Both the position numbers and the translations under genes were made by a program. From Anaerobiospirillum succiniciproducens DSM 6400 (lineage in GTDB: Bacteria > Pseudomonadota > Gammaproteobacteria > Enterobacterales > Succinivibrionaceae), in the NCBI RefSeq assembly GCF_000482845.1, contig NZ_AXWV01000030.1:1-51386 (forward strand): 51,386 nucleotides of DNA, written 5' to 3'. Below the pieces are notes generated by a model, which did not search any database, was not told where the DNA came from, and was given only the letters and a program-made list of their open reading frames with translations. Shown in pieces: positions 1-10,100 of the stretch (position 1 is the first letter of the stretch; each line of letters begins with the position of its first letter).

Positions 1-262
1 ACATAATGAGCGCGGATGCTTATATGTTGTGCTATGCTCAACAGTATAAGGTATATGACCTCCCTCCTAAAGTTACGCATAGTCTTCTCTAGCAACCTTT
101 CATGAAGTCTTTGCTCATAAGTCGCTATAGACGGCAAACATACATATAAGGCGATTTGCGCTGCATCAGCATCATTAACAAAGCACATGATGTCTTCCGC
201 TCAAGGAAATGCAGTCTAGTCTACAAATCGCAAACAAATCAAATCAATAAAGCTTACATAGA
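1..262 (+). promoter_or_regulatory. Conserved leader of the first autotransporter, with upstream mini-ORF
   Basis: This leader matches the one at 5377-5579 in front of the paralogue. Shared blocks are a TCCCTCCTAAAGTTACGCAT block starting at 61 (202 nt before the start codon, against 203 nt in the second copy) and an inverted repeat GCGATTTG (151-158) / CAAATCGC (224-231). An ATG at 209 opens a 13-codon reading frame (MQSSLQIANKSNQ) that stops at 248-250, four codons before the autotransporter ATG. In the second leader the same ATG reads straight into the autotransporter. No Shine-Dalgarno sequence is visible before position 263. The leader is probably a structured 5' UTR controlling surface-protein expression; that role is inferred. 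Confidence 0.5.
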
Positions 263-3200
263 ATGAAGCAAACCAACAACGCCATTAAGTTCTTAATGGC
301 TCAATACCGTGCTATCTTCAAGAACGCTAACATCGCCATGTTAGCCGCTATAGCTGCTTCTGCTTTAGCAGCTGGCCAGGCTCAAGCAAAGCCTTTTACT
401 AACACAGAACTTGGTCAATTAACCGGTGAAGAAGGTACCATTACCATTGATGGTTCAGGAGATGGTACCTCAAATAAGTATGAGAAATTAACCCTTTCTG
501 GCGCAGTAGCACAAAGCTCAAAGTTGGAAGGATTAACATTCCTTATCCAGAGCGGTGCAGCAACTGATAATACAATTAAGGGCACTGGCGCTGATGCCGC
601 TGCCATTGTTGATTTAACAGGTGCAACTATTACCCTTGATGTAGATCCTAAAGGAAATACTACAAAAGATAACAATAATTTAGCAGTAGGCAAAGCTGAC
701 ACTAATGCAACAACTCTTAAGGTTTCTGAGCTTAATGTAGTTAAGGGAACTTTATCAACTGTAGATAGCACCACTGTAAAGAACAGCATTGAAGCTGTAA
801 ACATCAACGTTGGAAAAGAAACTGGCGGTGATGCTGATGTAACCGTTGGTAAAAGCGGTAGTGTATTAGCTTCAGGCAAGCTGACAATTAACAAAAACTC
901 CACTATTACAATTGGTGACTCTGCTACATTAACTGGTGGAAAGATCATCGTTAACGATGGCAAGATTAATGTTTCTGGTGCTAATGCAAGTGCTGTTTTT
1001 GGTTCTGCTACCTCATCAATTGAGATTAAGAGCGGTACAATTGTAGATGCAGCATCTGCTAGCGGTAAGGTTTTCGGTAAGACTATTACTCTTACTGATG
1101 GTCTTATTCATTCAGCCAACAAGCTCACCATCGAAGCTGCTAATGACGGCGAATTTAACGCTAATGGCGGCGAGATTAAGGTTGATCCAACCAAGGATCT
1201 GACCTTAAAAGGCACTGCTAATATCAATGAAGGCGCTAAGCTCTCCAATTCAGGTACTTTAGTTGTCACTGGCAAAACCACTATTTCAGACAAGGCAACC
1301 TTTGCTCTTGGTGATGCTGGCGTTGTTCAGATTACCGGCGACGCGAACGGTGCAGACGATGCTGCAAAGACTTCTACCCTCACTATCAGCAAGGCTACAT
1401 TCGGCACCCTCACTAATGGTAAAAATCAGAAAATTAAGGCATCAGGTGCAGCAGGTACCCACGCTGTTCTTAGCTTCACTGATGACAAGATCAATCTGGT
1501 AGATGACGGTATTATCAAAAGTGATGCATTAGATTCTGAAAAGCTTGCCATGGAAGGTGACGGTGATTTTAAGATTTTTGCCAACACCATGGAGTTAAAG
1601 AAAGCCAATGTAAATATCAATAAGCTGATTGTTGCGGGCAACAATGTAACTGTTGGTACTGCAGGTGCTTTTGAGGTTAAGGGCGGCTCTAAGTTAGAAG
1701 TAGGCAAGTCTCTTACCATTGATGGCTCAGGTGCCAATAAGTTAACTATTACTAGCGGTGGCTTAACTCTTAATGGCACTCCTGCTGTGAAGCTCAGTCC
1801 TAAGACCATTCTTTTAGGAGCTAGTGCAGTAGGCAATGCAACTTTAGATGTTAAGAAAGGTGACTGGACTGTTACTGACTTAACTCTTCAGAGCGGTACC
1901 GCAACCATTTATAGCGGAGCAACCCTGAATGTTGCAGGTGTTTTAACTTCATCAGGCGACTCACTTTTAACCATTAGCAGCGGTGGTACCTTAAGCACTG
2001 TTGGCTCAGGTAGTCTTGCTTATGATAAGGCTAGTGCTGACAAGCTGGTAGTTGCAGCTGGCGGTACCCTTAAGCTTGATTCTATCGACATCTTAAAGTC
2101 TAATGCACTTGATGAGAATAAGGTTAAGGCAGGTGCTATTAGCGGCGCTGGTGTAATTGTCATTGGCGATAAGACTACTCCTGCTATTTCAAGAGGCGAG
2201 TACGAAGCTTTCAGGAAGAAGTTTGGAAAATTCAGCGGCGTTTACAAGATGAACGTTGATGTTGGTGAGATTCCAGAGAAACTGACTCCAACAGACGTTC
2301 TTCCTCAATTAGAGACCGATTCTTACAATGCTAAAACCTTATATGCACCGGCTGCAGGTCTGTCAGACAACTACTCAGTAGGTAATGTTCAAGTTGAGAC
2401 TGACTTAGATCTTAAGCTGACCACTGCAAAGGGTGCTTTAACTCTTAACAATGCCTCAAAAGACAAGGGCAATGGCAACTTTGTATCCAAGCAGTCAGGA
2501 ACTGACACTGAAGTAGCTGGTGTTAACTTTGGTCACGCTGACAACTCCTTAACCTTAATTAATAAGGGCGATATTGGCGCTATCACTGTAGCTGCTGGTG
2601 CTGCCAAGGGCACTGTAAACGTAGGCTATGGCGAGAATGCTGGCAACGTAACCGTTAAGGGCACTAAGGAAGCTCCTGCAGGTATCGGCGCTGCTGGTAC
2701 AGATGCAGTTAAAGAGCTTAACCTTTCTGCAGGCTCTTCATTAGTTGTTGAGCATGGTAATGTATTTACCAATAACTTCAACATGCTTGAAGGTTCTTCT
2801 GCTAATGTAAACGGCGATATTACTACCAGCTCTCTGCAGGTATTAGGCAACTCTCTTACCGCAAATACTTTAACTTTAAGTGACAACGGCTCTACCGATC
2901 CTCATAAGATCGCTGGAGGCGCAAATGTAAAACTGACTGGTCTTACTATTGGTGAGGCACAAGGTCTTGTTGTAGGTCAAGCTGGTGATGGTACTCCAGA
3001 GAACCTTGGCTCCTCAGCAAAGGTTTACACTAGTGCATTAAAGATGAACAAGACTGGTTCATCCATCTTTGTAGATCCAGACTATGGTACTGGTGCTTCA
3101 TTATTTGCTACTGAGACCATTACAGATGCAGCTGGCACTGCTGGTAACAATGTAAGCGGTAAGGTAGGTATTGGTAGCAACTCTGCTTTTGGTGTTGGCT

Positions 3201-4777
3201 TTGCCTCAATGGCTGAGTTCGAGGAGACCCTTTCTCCATACCTCACCAATAAGGGTGGCTTTGACAATAATGGCCCTGTTAAGAACGCTCTTGTTCTTAA
3301 CAAGCCAGTAACTATTGGTGCTGATAAGGGCATTACCGTTGCTAGTGATTTAAAGGCTACCGAGTTAGACACTAAGATTTCAGGTAACACCTTAACTCTT
3401 GGTGCTGGTGCTGCTCTGATCGTGACCAATGAGGCCTTAGCCCCTGATGGTGCAGTTAAATTTGCAAATGGTGCAGGTCATGTAACTGCAGCTAATGACA
3501 AGTCTTCACTCGTAATCTTTGCAGCTGACGTAACCAAGCAAAACTCAGGTATGCGCGTATTTGGTGCTAACACTACTGTAGATACTGACTTAAAGGGTCA
3601 AGCTGCTGGTGGTCTGTTAAATGTTGCTTTCAATGATAATGGCACCATCACTCTGACTAACAACGACAAGCGCTTAGATGAGATGCGTCAGCATATCTCA
3701 GAGCCTACCACTCAGCTCTTTGCTGATTACCGTGATGGTAAGTTTGCAGATGCATCTGGCTCCTTAGGCTACAAGTTTGTCTACGAGTCATTAACTAAAC
3801 CAGGTGATGCATACAAGGCTGTTGATATTGCTGCCCACGCAGCAACCTATGCTGGTGCTCAGCAGGCTGCTGTTGCTGCTGTAACCACCATGGCTGACGC
3901 TATGTTTGGTCGTGTTGGCGCTGTAGGCGTTGAGGCTGCAACTATTGCGGCTACCGGCTCACAGGCAAACGGCGGTGTATGGTTAACCCCAATGTACAAG
4001 TCTGTTGACTCTGACGGCTTTGGTGCTCAGGGCGGCTCATACGGTGCTGACGTTGACTTATCTGGCGTTGCATTCGGTACTGATACTGTAAACGGCAACA
4101 TGCGTTTTGGTGCTGTATTCAACATCGGTTCCGGTGACACTGAGGGTAAGGGCTTAGGTAACGGCTTGAAGGATGAGTTCGATTACTACGGCTTCGGCAT
4201 CTACTCAGCAATGGGCTTTGGTAACTTCGCTTTAGTTGGTGATGCTTCTATGACCGTAATCTCTCACGAGGTTGAGGGCTTAGGTCTTAAGGGCAAGGCT
4301 GACACTACTGCAGTAACCATGGGCTTAACTGGTCAGTACACTGTTGCAACCCCAATGGTAGATGTAACTCCACACTTAGGTGCTCGTTTCATCCGCCTGA
4401 ACACCGACAGCTATGATTTAGTATCTGCTGACGGCGTGCTTGCAACTACTGACTTTGATGTACAGAACGTATTCTCAGTACCTTTAGGCGTAACCTTATC
4501 TAAGGCATTTGTTGCTGGCGGCTGGACTTTAGCTCCTAGCGCAGACTTAACCATCGCCTTCAATACTGGCGACACCGAGGCTAAGTCAAGCAACCAGTTC
4601 ACTGGCATTAAGGCTTACGAGTACTCAACTGAGGTTCTGGACGAAGTTCAGTACGGCTTAACCGTTGGCTTAGGTGCTCAGTACGGTGCATTTGGTACCT
4701 CCTTCGGTATCAACTACACTGGTTCTGATAACACTGACTCCTTCGGTGTAAACGCTCAGTGCCGTTACATGTTCTAA
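263..4777 (+). CDS. Autotransporter (type Va secreted surface protein), copy 1
   Basis: A 1504-residue protein built as signal peptide, passenger and beta-barrel. Residues 1-42 are a long N-terminal extension (NAIKFLMAQYRAIFKNAN core), a hydrophobic Ala-rich helix and an AQA cleavage site at 40-42. The passenger, about 43-1190, consists of short Gly/Thr/Val/Asn-rich strands typical of a secreted right-handed beta-helix; no enzymatic domain was recognised. A helical linker near 1191-1225 (AAHAATYAGAQQAAV) precedes a barrel of about 265 residues that ends in an aromatic residue (YMF), as in autotransporter domains of the outer membrane. The start at 263 was chosen because the same Met-Lys-Gln-Thr-Asn-Asn start occurs in the paralogue; it lacks a clear ribosome site. 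The barrel is nearly identical to the downstream copy while the passengers have diverged. Likely an adhesin or surface-coat protein; substrate unknown. Confidence 0.9.
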   Translation: MKQTNNAIKFLMAQYRAIFKNANIAMLAAIAASALAAGQAQAKPFTNTELGQLTGEEGTITIDGSGDGTSNKYEKLTLSGAVAQSSKLEGLTFLIQSGAATDNTIKGTGADAAAIVDLTGATITLDVDPKGNTTKDNNNLAVGKADTNATTLKVSELNVVKGTLSTVDSTTVKNSIEAVNINVGKETGGDADVTVGKSGSVLASGKLTINKNSTITIGDSATLTGGKIIVNDGKINVSGANASAVFGSATSSIEIKSGTIVDAASASGKVFGKTITLTDGLIHSANKLTIEAANDGEFNANGGEIKVDPTKDLTLKGTANINEGAKLSNSGTLVVTGKTTISDKATFALGDAGVVQITGDANGADDAAKTSTLTISKATFGTLTNGKNQKIKASGAAGTHAVLSFTDDKINLVDDGIIKSDALDSEKLAMEGDGDFKIFANTMELKKANVNINKLIVAGNNVTVGTAGAFEVKGGSKLEVGKSLTIDGSGANKLTITSGGLTLNGTPAVKLSPKTILLGASAVGNATLDVKKGDWTVTDLTLQSGTATIYSGATLNVAGVLTSSGDSLLTISSGGTLSTVGSGSLAYDKASADKLVVAAGGTLKLDSIDILKSNALDENKVKAGAISGAGVIVIGDKTTPAISRGEYEAFRKKFGKFSGVYKMNVDVGEIPEKLTPTDVLPQLETDSYNAKTLYAPAAGLSDNYSVGNVQVETDLDLKLTTAKGALTLNNASKDKGNGNFVSKQSGTDTEVAGVNFGHADNSLTLINKGDIGAITVAAGAAKGTVNVGYGENAGNVTVKGTKEAPAGIGAAGTDAVKELNLSAGSSLVVEHGNVFTNNFNMLEGSSANVNGDITTSSLQVLGNSLTANTLTLSDNGSTDPHKIAGGANVKLTGLTIGEAQGLVVGQAGDGTPENLGSSAKVYTSALKMNKTGSSIFVDPDYGTGASLFATETITDAAGTAGNNVSGKVGIGSNSAFGVGFASMAEFEETLSPYLTNKGGFDNNGPVKNALVLNKPVTIGADKGITVASDLKATELDTKISGNTLTLGAGAALIVTNEALAPDGAVKFANGAGHVTAANDKSSLVIFAADVTKQNSGMRVFGANTTVDTDLKGQAAGGLLNVAFNDNGTITLTNNDKRLDEMRQHISEPTTQLFADYRDGKFADASGSLGYKFVYESLTKPGDAYKAVDIAAHAATYAGAQQAAVAAVTTMADAMFGRVGAVGVEAATIAATGSQANGGVWLTPMYKSVDSDGFGAQGGSYGADVDLSGVAFGTDTVNGNMRFGAVFNIGSGDTEGKGLGNGLKDEFDYYGFGIYSAMGFGNFALVGDASMTVISHEVEGLGLKGKADTTAVTMGLTGQYTVATPMVDVTPHLGARFIRLNTDSYDLVSADGVLATTDFDVQNVFSVPLGVTLSKAFVAGGWTLAPSADLTIAFNTGDTEAKSSNQFTGIKAYEYSTEVLDEVQYGLTVGLGAQYGAFGTSFGINYTGSDNTDSFGVNAQCRYMF

Positions 4778-4821
4778 TCTAGCTTTCATGGCTTTGGTTT
4801 GAACAAACCATAACTTGTCTT

Positions 4822-4920
4822 GAGACCGCGAACCAAGCTCAAATCCTCAGGATTAGCGCGGTCTCTTTAAGCGATCATGATCGATGTTGGGGATAGAGCA
4901 TCGGTCGTGGTCGCTTTTTT
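4822..4920 (+). terminator. Double-hairpin terminator behind autotransporter 1
   Basis: The first stem pairs GAGACCGCG (4822-4830) with CGCGGTCTC (4857-4865) and contains an inner AATCC/GGATT stem. The second pairs 4871-4886 with 4899-4914, 16 bp with several G-U pairs, followed by six T residues at 4915-4920. The second hairpin has the form of an intrinsic terminator. The whole block recurs behind the second autotransporter. Confidence 0.85.
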
Positions 4921-5376
4921 CTTTTGAACGAAGAAGGATATTAGCCTACCCTGTGTTTACATAAAGATAGGTATCGCTGCATTGAATAACTTATTTAGCT
5001 AAAAGAAGATAAGTAAGAGTTGTGTTCGTAACATGTGATTAAAAACGATGTTGTGTATTAAATAAATACGAAATATAACATATTTATACTTATATAAGTA
5101 TAAAAAATATGCTAGGGGGGGGGTAAATTAATTCAGATGCACGAGTCTAAAGTATGGCCTAGTCTATATCGTGTGATCCTGCCTAATAAAAGACCCAAAC
5201 ATCACTGTCAAATCTAGAAGAAGACTGCTAAGTGCTACCATACTATGCTCGCAACACTATGAGCATTTCCTAATGCAAGTGTCGGTGCTCTATAGCATAG
5301 GGACTTAATCAAGCAAAAGCATAATGAGACATCCAGCTATTCTGCTTGGTTTATACAGTTTTTTTGGTGCACTTCA
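4921..5376. other. Spacer with 16-bp palindrome and nine-G homopolymer
   Basis: No gene is visible here. The stretch 5040-5110 is very AT-rich and holds the perfect palindrome ATACTTATATAAGTAT (5086-5101). Fourteen bases on is a run of nine G residues (5115-5123), the only such run in the window. It lies about 455 nt before the second autotransporter start and 254 nt before its conserved leader, so any effect would be on transcription, not on reading frame. Confidence 0.6.
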
Positions 5377-5579
5377 TCCCTCCTAAAGTTACGCATAGTC
5401 TTATCTAGTAAGTGGTTACAGAGTTTTGGTATATAACTCGATATAGCGGCAAACACACATACTAAATGCGATTTGATCTGCACAAGTATCATGGTAAACG
5501 CTCATGATGCCACCCTCTAAAGGAAATGCAGTCAAGCCTCCAAATCGCAATCCAATTCGGTTTATTAAGCTTACAAAGA
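5377..5579 (+). promoter_or_regulatory. Conserved leader of the second autotransporter
   Basis: This is the counterpart of the leader at 61-262. It repeats the TCCCTCCTAAAG block (from 5377) and the inverted repeat GCGATTTG (5468-5475) / CAAATCGC (5541-5548). The ATG at 5526, 54 nt before the main start just as in copy 1, is followed by codons for MQSSLQIA. They differ from copy 1 at three codons by silent changes only. Here the frame stays open and would add 18 residues to the autotransporter. Confidence 0.5.
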
Positions 5580-8500
5580 ATGAAGCAAACCAATAACGCC
5601 ATTAAGTTCTTAATGGCTCAATATCGCGCAATTTTCAAGAACGCAAACATCGCTATGGTAGCTGCCATGGCAGCTGCTGCTTTAGCAGCAGGTCAGGCTC
5701 AGGCAGCGACCGATTTTACAGCTATTCAGGATGGCACAGTTTTCAAGACAGGTAGCTTGCTTGAGGTTAGTGCTGATGCCAACAAGGAAAATACTGGATC
5801 TTTTACAGCAACTATTCAAAGCGGCGAGAATACTATTGATAGTACTGGCACAGCTAATCATGAATTAGTTGCTAAAAGTGGCTCTTTCGTAATTGACGGT
5901 AATGGTGCAAAGCTAACTATTGGTGGTTCTAGCGGAGCTAAGGTAACTTTAGCATCAATGCAGATCAAAGAGGGTGAGCTCGTCCTAGTCAATGATGGTA
6001 CTAAGAACTCAGATTTAAAAGCCACTGGTAGCATTATTATTGGTGAAGCAGCAAATGCTGCCGCACCAAAGGCCGGCAAAGTTGCAAAAGTAACCATTGG
6101 TAAGAGCGGTACTTTAACAACCGAAGGCAACAAATCAGTATTCACTGTTAATGCCAATGGTGAAATTGCTTTTACAAAGGCTGCCACTGCCGATACTTCA
6201 AAAATTACTGCAGCTAAAGGCGTAAACCTTGTTGGTGGCACAATATCAGTAGCCAATAGTGGTGCCGCAACAGTTGAAGGTGACATTAAAGCTTCTGGCG
6301 GTAAGATTTTAGTTGGCGGCGATGGATCTGATGCAACAGAACTTACTGTAAACGGTAATGTTGCATTCAAGGGTGAAGGCGGCACAGTTACTATTGCCGA
6401 GCAAGGCAAACTTACTGTAACTCACAAGACTGAAGATGTCTCATTAAATCTTGGCAATGCTACTGTAACAAATGGCGGAGAGCTCGATTTCGGTACTTTA
6501 GCAAAAGGTAAGTCAGCAACCTTAACAGTTTCTGCAGATCAGTATGAGAACCTTTTTAAGGGCAAAGTAAGCGCTACAGGTGCAGACGACAAAGCTAAAT
6601 TCTACCTCAACGTCGTAGGTGATACTGAAATCGACCTTGATACCATTTTAAATGATGGCGCAAGAGATAATGCTAAAATCGAGCTTACTACTGCAGTAAT
6701 GGGTGGTATTAGTGCAACTAAGGCAAAATATAACCAAGCTGATACCTTTAAAGTTGGCGGTATTCACAAGTTTGGCGATCTGAATGCAGGCAAAAATAAT
6801 GCTTTAAAACTTTCTGGTTCTGCAGTTGTTGAGATCACTAATGGATTAGAGGTAAATGGCGGTGCTAATGACGGTGTGCTAACCGTTGATACTGCTACTC
6901 TGAAGCTTAATGGTACAGGTGCTGAGCATACTGTTGCAGCCAAGGAAATCAAGCTTGCTGACGCTGCTGACAAGGCTAATGCTAAGTTAGATGTAGCTGG
7001 CGGTACTTGGTCTGTTGGTTCCTTAACTGTAACTAAGGGCATTGCTGATATTTACGGTGGTTCAACATTGGTAGTTAATGGTGATTTAACTACTACTGAT
7101 GAGAACACTCTCATTAAAGTACGTGAAGCATCCACTTTAGATGCAACTGGTGCAAGCAAGTTAACTCTCAAGTCAGGTGGTGGTAATGAATCGACTCTTG
7201 ATGTGCAGGGTGGTTCAACTCTCGAGGTAAATGCTGCTCAAGTATTTACCATTTCAGGAAATACTGCAACACTGACTGATGGTACTGCCAACAATGAGGT
7301 AAATACAAAGGCTATTAAGCTATCCTCTGACTCTGTTCTTAAGTTTTCGGTTGCTGATGACTTCAAGATTAATCAAGAGCAATTAGACAGTTTAATTGCA
7401 GCTTTAGGCACTAATGCAACTGTTGAAGGCTTCATTAGCTTTGAAGACACTAACGGTAATAGCATCAAGCTTGATGGAATGTCTGGTGGTACAGTTGAGC
7501 TTGATAAGGTTACAAGTGCTGACGTATACGATGGCGCAACTGCTACAACTGCAACTGGTTCAGTTGCAAACAATGTCATGGTAGGAAACATCAATGTAAC
7601 CACGAATGATGGCAAGGTTGATGTTAAAGCAGGAAAGAGTGTAGTACTGTATAAAGCTGATGCAAATGACAACTTTGTATCTAACAAGACAGGTACTACA
7701 GATGTTACCTTAGCAGACAAGTCATCCCTCACTCTTGCAGGTGTAGGTAAGGCTGGAGCTATTGACGGTGCTGCATCAGGCAATGGCGTGGTTTCATTTG
7801 GTCACTCCAGAACTGGCGAGACTGCTGGTGAAGTAACCGTTACTTCTATCGGTGCTAAGAAAGGCGTTGACACTGTAAACGTGGTTAAAGGTGGCGTGAT
7901 TGTTACTGCTAAGCCAGCAAACTCAGAAGCGTCAGTAAAGATTCAGACCAAGAATCTGAACTTAGCTGATGGCACTTTCTTAAAGGCTGCTGATCAGGAT
8001 ATCGTGGTTGCTTCTGCAACTGCCGATAAGTCTGCTCAGATCTTCGGCGACTTGACTGCTAAGTCTTTAACTCTTAATACTAATGGCAGCAACGCAACAA
8101 CATTCAACATCGCAAAGGGCGCTTTTGTAGACGTTGATGCCTTAACCCTGCAGCAAAGCGGCAGCCTCTTTGTTGGTGAGAATGATGGTACTACTACCTC
8201 ATCAGCCACTTTAGAAGTTGGCAAGCTCACATTAGCTAAGGGCAGCTTAATTGTTGATCCAGACATGAATGCTCCAGCATCAATCGCTGCTGTAAAGGAT
8301 CTGTCTGCAAAAGATTCTAACGGTGATGCTCAGGTACTTGATGGCAAGATAGCTGTAGGCCAAAACTCCGCTGTGGGTATTGGTTTCGACACCCGCGCTG
8401 AAGTTGAGCAGGTTCTGACTCAGGCTGGCTTAATGGCTGACCACAAGTTCATTAATAATCAAGACTCATTCAAGGGAGCCTTAATCCTCAACGATGCTAT

Positions 8501-10007
8501 TAACGTTGCTACAGGCAATGGCGTTCTGATCGACACTTCTGCCAAGAATGCAAAGGACTTAGCTGCAGCTGTTTCTACCGATAAGTTCCAGATGAAGGGC
8601 AACGCCGCCTTGATCATTAACGACTCTGTTTACAAGCGTGTTAACGGCAAGCTCGATGGCGTGGCTGTAACCTTAGCAAATGGTGCTGCAGGTTCTGTTT
8701 CTGCTGAGCCTAATTCAAAGGTTATCTTAAACGGTGACTTTGATGCTAACGACGCTGGTGTAAAGATCTTTGCTGGTAGTGGTACAGGTGTAGCAGCTGT
8801 TTCAGACACTATCAATTTTGAGACTGCAAATGGCGTTCTGTATGGCACTATTGGTACTAATGGTACCATTGGCGTTGTAAACATTAATCCTGATAAGCTT
8901 GATAACAAATTCTTAACTGTATCTGCACCAGTTCGTGATCTGCTGAAGACTGCAATCCTGAACGAGGGTGGTGTAATTGATAAGGGCCAGATCGGTGGCA
9001 AGTTCTTATCTAAGGTAGCTAATAACATCACTGATTCTAGCGGTGTTGCTGCTGATGCTGCAGCTCACGCTGCAACCTATGCAGGTGCACAGCAGGCTGC
9101 TGTAGTATCTGTAACCACCATGGCTGACGCTATGTTTGGTCGTGTAGGTGCAGTTGGCGTTGAGGCTGCTTCCATTGCTGCTACTGGTTCACAGGCTAAT
9201 GGCGGTGTATGGTTAACCCCAATGTACAAGTCAATGGACGCTGACGGCTTCAATGCTGAGGGCGCTTCTTATGGCTCAGACGTTGATGCTGCCGGTGTAG
9301 CCTTCGGTGCTGATACTGTAAACGGCAACATGCGCTTTGGTGCAGTATTTAACATCGGCTCTGGTGATGCCGAGGGTAAGGGTAACGGCAACGGCCTGAA
9401 GGACGAGTTCGACTACTACGGCTTTGGTATCTACTCAGCAATGGGCTTTGGTAACTTTGCTTTAGTTGGTGATGCTTCTATGACCGTTGTTTCTCACGAT
9501 GTTGAGGGCTTTGGTTTACGTGGTAAGGCTGATACCACTGCAGTAACCATGGGTGTCACCGGTCAGTACACTGTAGCTACTCCAATGGTAGATGTAACTC
9601 CACACTTAGGTGCACGTTTCATCCGCCTGAACACCGATAGCTACGATTTAATCTCAGCTGACGGCGTACTGGCTACTACTGACTTTGACGTACAGAACGT
9701 CTTCTCAGTACCTTTAGGCGTAACCTTATCTAAGGCATTTGTTGCAGGCGGCTGGTCATTAGCTCCTAGCGCTGACTTAACCTTAACCTTCAACACTGGT
9801 GATACTGAGGCTAAGTCCACCACTACCTTCACTGGTGCTCCTGCAATCGGCCTGAACACTGAGGTTCTTGACGAAGTTCAGTACGGCTTAACCGTTGGCT
9901 TAGGTGCTCAGTACGGTGCATTCGGTACCTCCTTCGGTATCAACTACACTGGCTCTGAAAACACCGACACCTTCGGTGTTAACGCCCAGGCTCGTTACAT
10001 GTTCTAA
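5580..10007 (+). CDS. Autotransporter (type Va secreted surface protein), copy 2
   Basis: A 1475-residue paralogue of the upstream autotransporter. Residues 1-42 hold the same N-terminal extension and Ala-rich signal helix ending in AQA. The passenger (about 43-1160) is a repetitive Gly/Thr/Val/Asp-rich beta-helix-like region with little residue identity to copy 1. The AAHAATYAGAQQAAV linker and the C-terminal barrel ending in YMF are nearly the same as copy 1 in both protein and DNA. I chose the ATG at 5580 by alignment with copy 1; an in-frame ATG at 5526 would add MQSSLQIA and ten more residues in front of the signal peptide. Conserved barrels with divergent passengers suggest a shared export module with variable exposed parts. 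Outer-membrane surface protein; ligand unknown. Confidence 0.88.
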   Translation: MKQTNNAIKFLMAQYRAIFKNANIAMVAAMAAAALAAGQAQAATDFTAIQDGTVFKTGSLLEVSADANKENTGSFTATIQSGENTIDSTGTANHELVAKSGSFVIDGNGAKLTIGGSSGAKVTLASMQIKEGELVLVNDGTKNSDLKATGSIIIGEAANAAAPKAGKVAKVTIGKSGTLTTEGNKSVFTVNANGEIAFTKAATADTSKITAAKGVNLVGGTISVANSGAATVEGDIKASGGKILVGGDGSDATELTVNGNVAFKGEGGTVTIAEQGKLTVTHKTEDVSLNLGNATVTNGGELDFGTLAKGKSATLTVSADQYENLFKGKVSATGADDKAKFYLNVVGDTEIDLDTILNDGARDNAKIELTTAVMGGISATKAKYNQADTFKVGGIHKFGDLNAGKNNALKLSGSAVVEITNGLEVNGGANDGVLTVDTATLKLNGTGAEHTVAAKEIKLADAADKANAKLDVAGGTWSVGSLTVTKGIADIYGGSTLVVNGDLTTTDENTLIKVREASTLDATGASKLTLKSGGGNESTLDVQGGSTLEVNAAQVFTISGNTATLTDGTANNEVNTKAIKLSSDSVLKFSVADDFKINQEQLDSLIAALGTNATVEGFISFEDTNGNSIKLDGMSGGTVELDKVTSADVYDGATATTATGSVANNVMVGNINVTTNDGKVDVKAGKSVVLYKADANDNFVSNKTGTTDVTLADKSSLTLAGVGKAGAIDGAASGNGVVSFGHSRTGETAGEVTVTSIGAKKGVDTVNVVKGGVIVTAKPANSEASVKIQTKNLNLADGTFLKAADQDIVVASATADKSAQIFGDLTAKSLTLNTNGSNATTFNIAKGAFVDVDALTLQQSGSLFVGENDGTTTSSATLEVGKLTLAKGSLIVDPDMNAPASIAAVKDLSAKDSNGDAQVLDGKIAVGQNSAVGIGFDTRAEVEQVLTQAGLMADHKFINNQDSFKGALILNDAINVATGNGVLIDTSAKNAKDLAAAVSTDKFQMKGNAALIINDSVYKRVNGKLDGVAVTLANGAAGSVSAEPNSKVILNGDFDANDAGVKIFAGSGTGVAAVSDTINFETANGVLYGTIGTNGTIGVVNINPDKLDNKFLTVSAPVRDLLKTAILNEGGVIDKGQIGGKFLSKVANNITDSSGVAADAAAHAATYAGAQQAAVVSVTTMADAMFGRVGAVGVEAASIAATGSQANGGVWLTPMYKSMDADGFNAEGASYGSDVDAAGVAFGADTVNGNMRFGAVFNIGSGDAEGKGNGNGLKDEFDYYGFGIYSAMGFGNFALVGDASMTVVSHDVEGFGLRGKADTTAVTMGVTGQYTVATPMVDVTPHLGARFIRLNTDSYDLISADGVLATTDFDVQNVFSVPLGVTLSKAFVAGGWSLAPSADLTLTFNTGDTEAKSTTTFTGAPAIGLNTEVLDEVQYGLTVGLGAQYGAFGTSFGINYTGSENTDTFGVNAQARYMF

Positions 10008-10100
10008 TCTAGCCCTCATGGCTTAGGTTTGAACAAACCATAACTTGTATATAGATCGCGCTCTAATCTCAAATCCTAAGGATTAGCGCGGTCTTACTAA

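Noticed and set aside
415..963. Open frames on the minus strand inside both autotransporters
   Set aside because: They mirror the repetitive Gly/Thr/Val coding of the passenger, lack ribosome sites and give unnatural Ser/Val/Pro-rich proteins.
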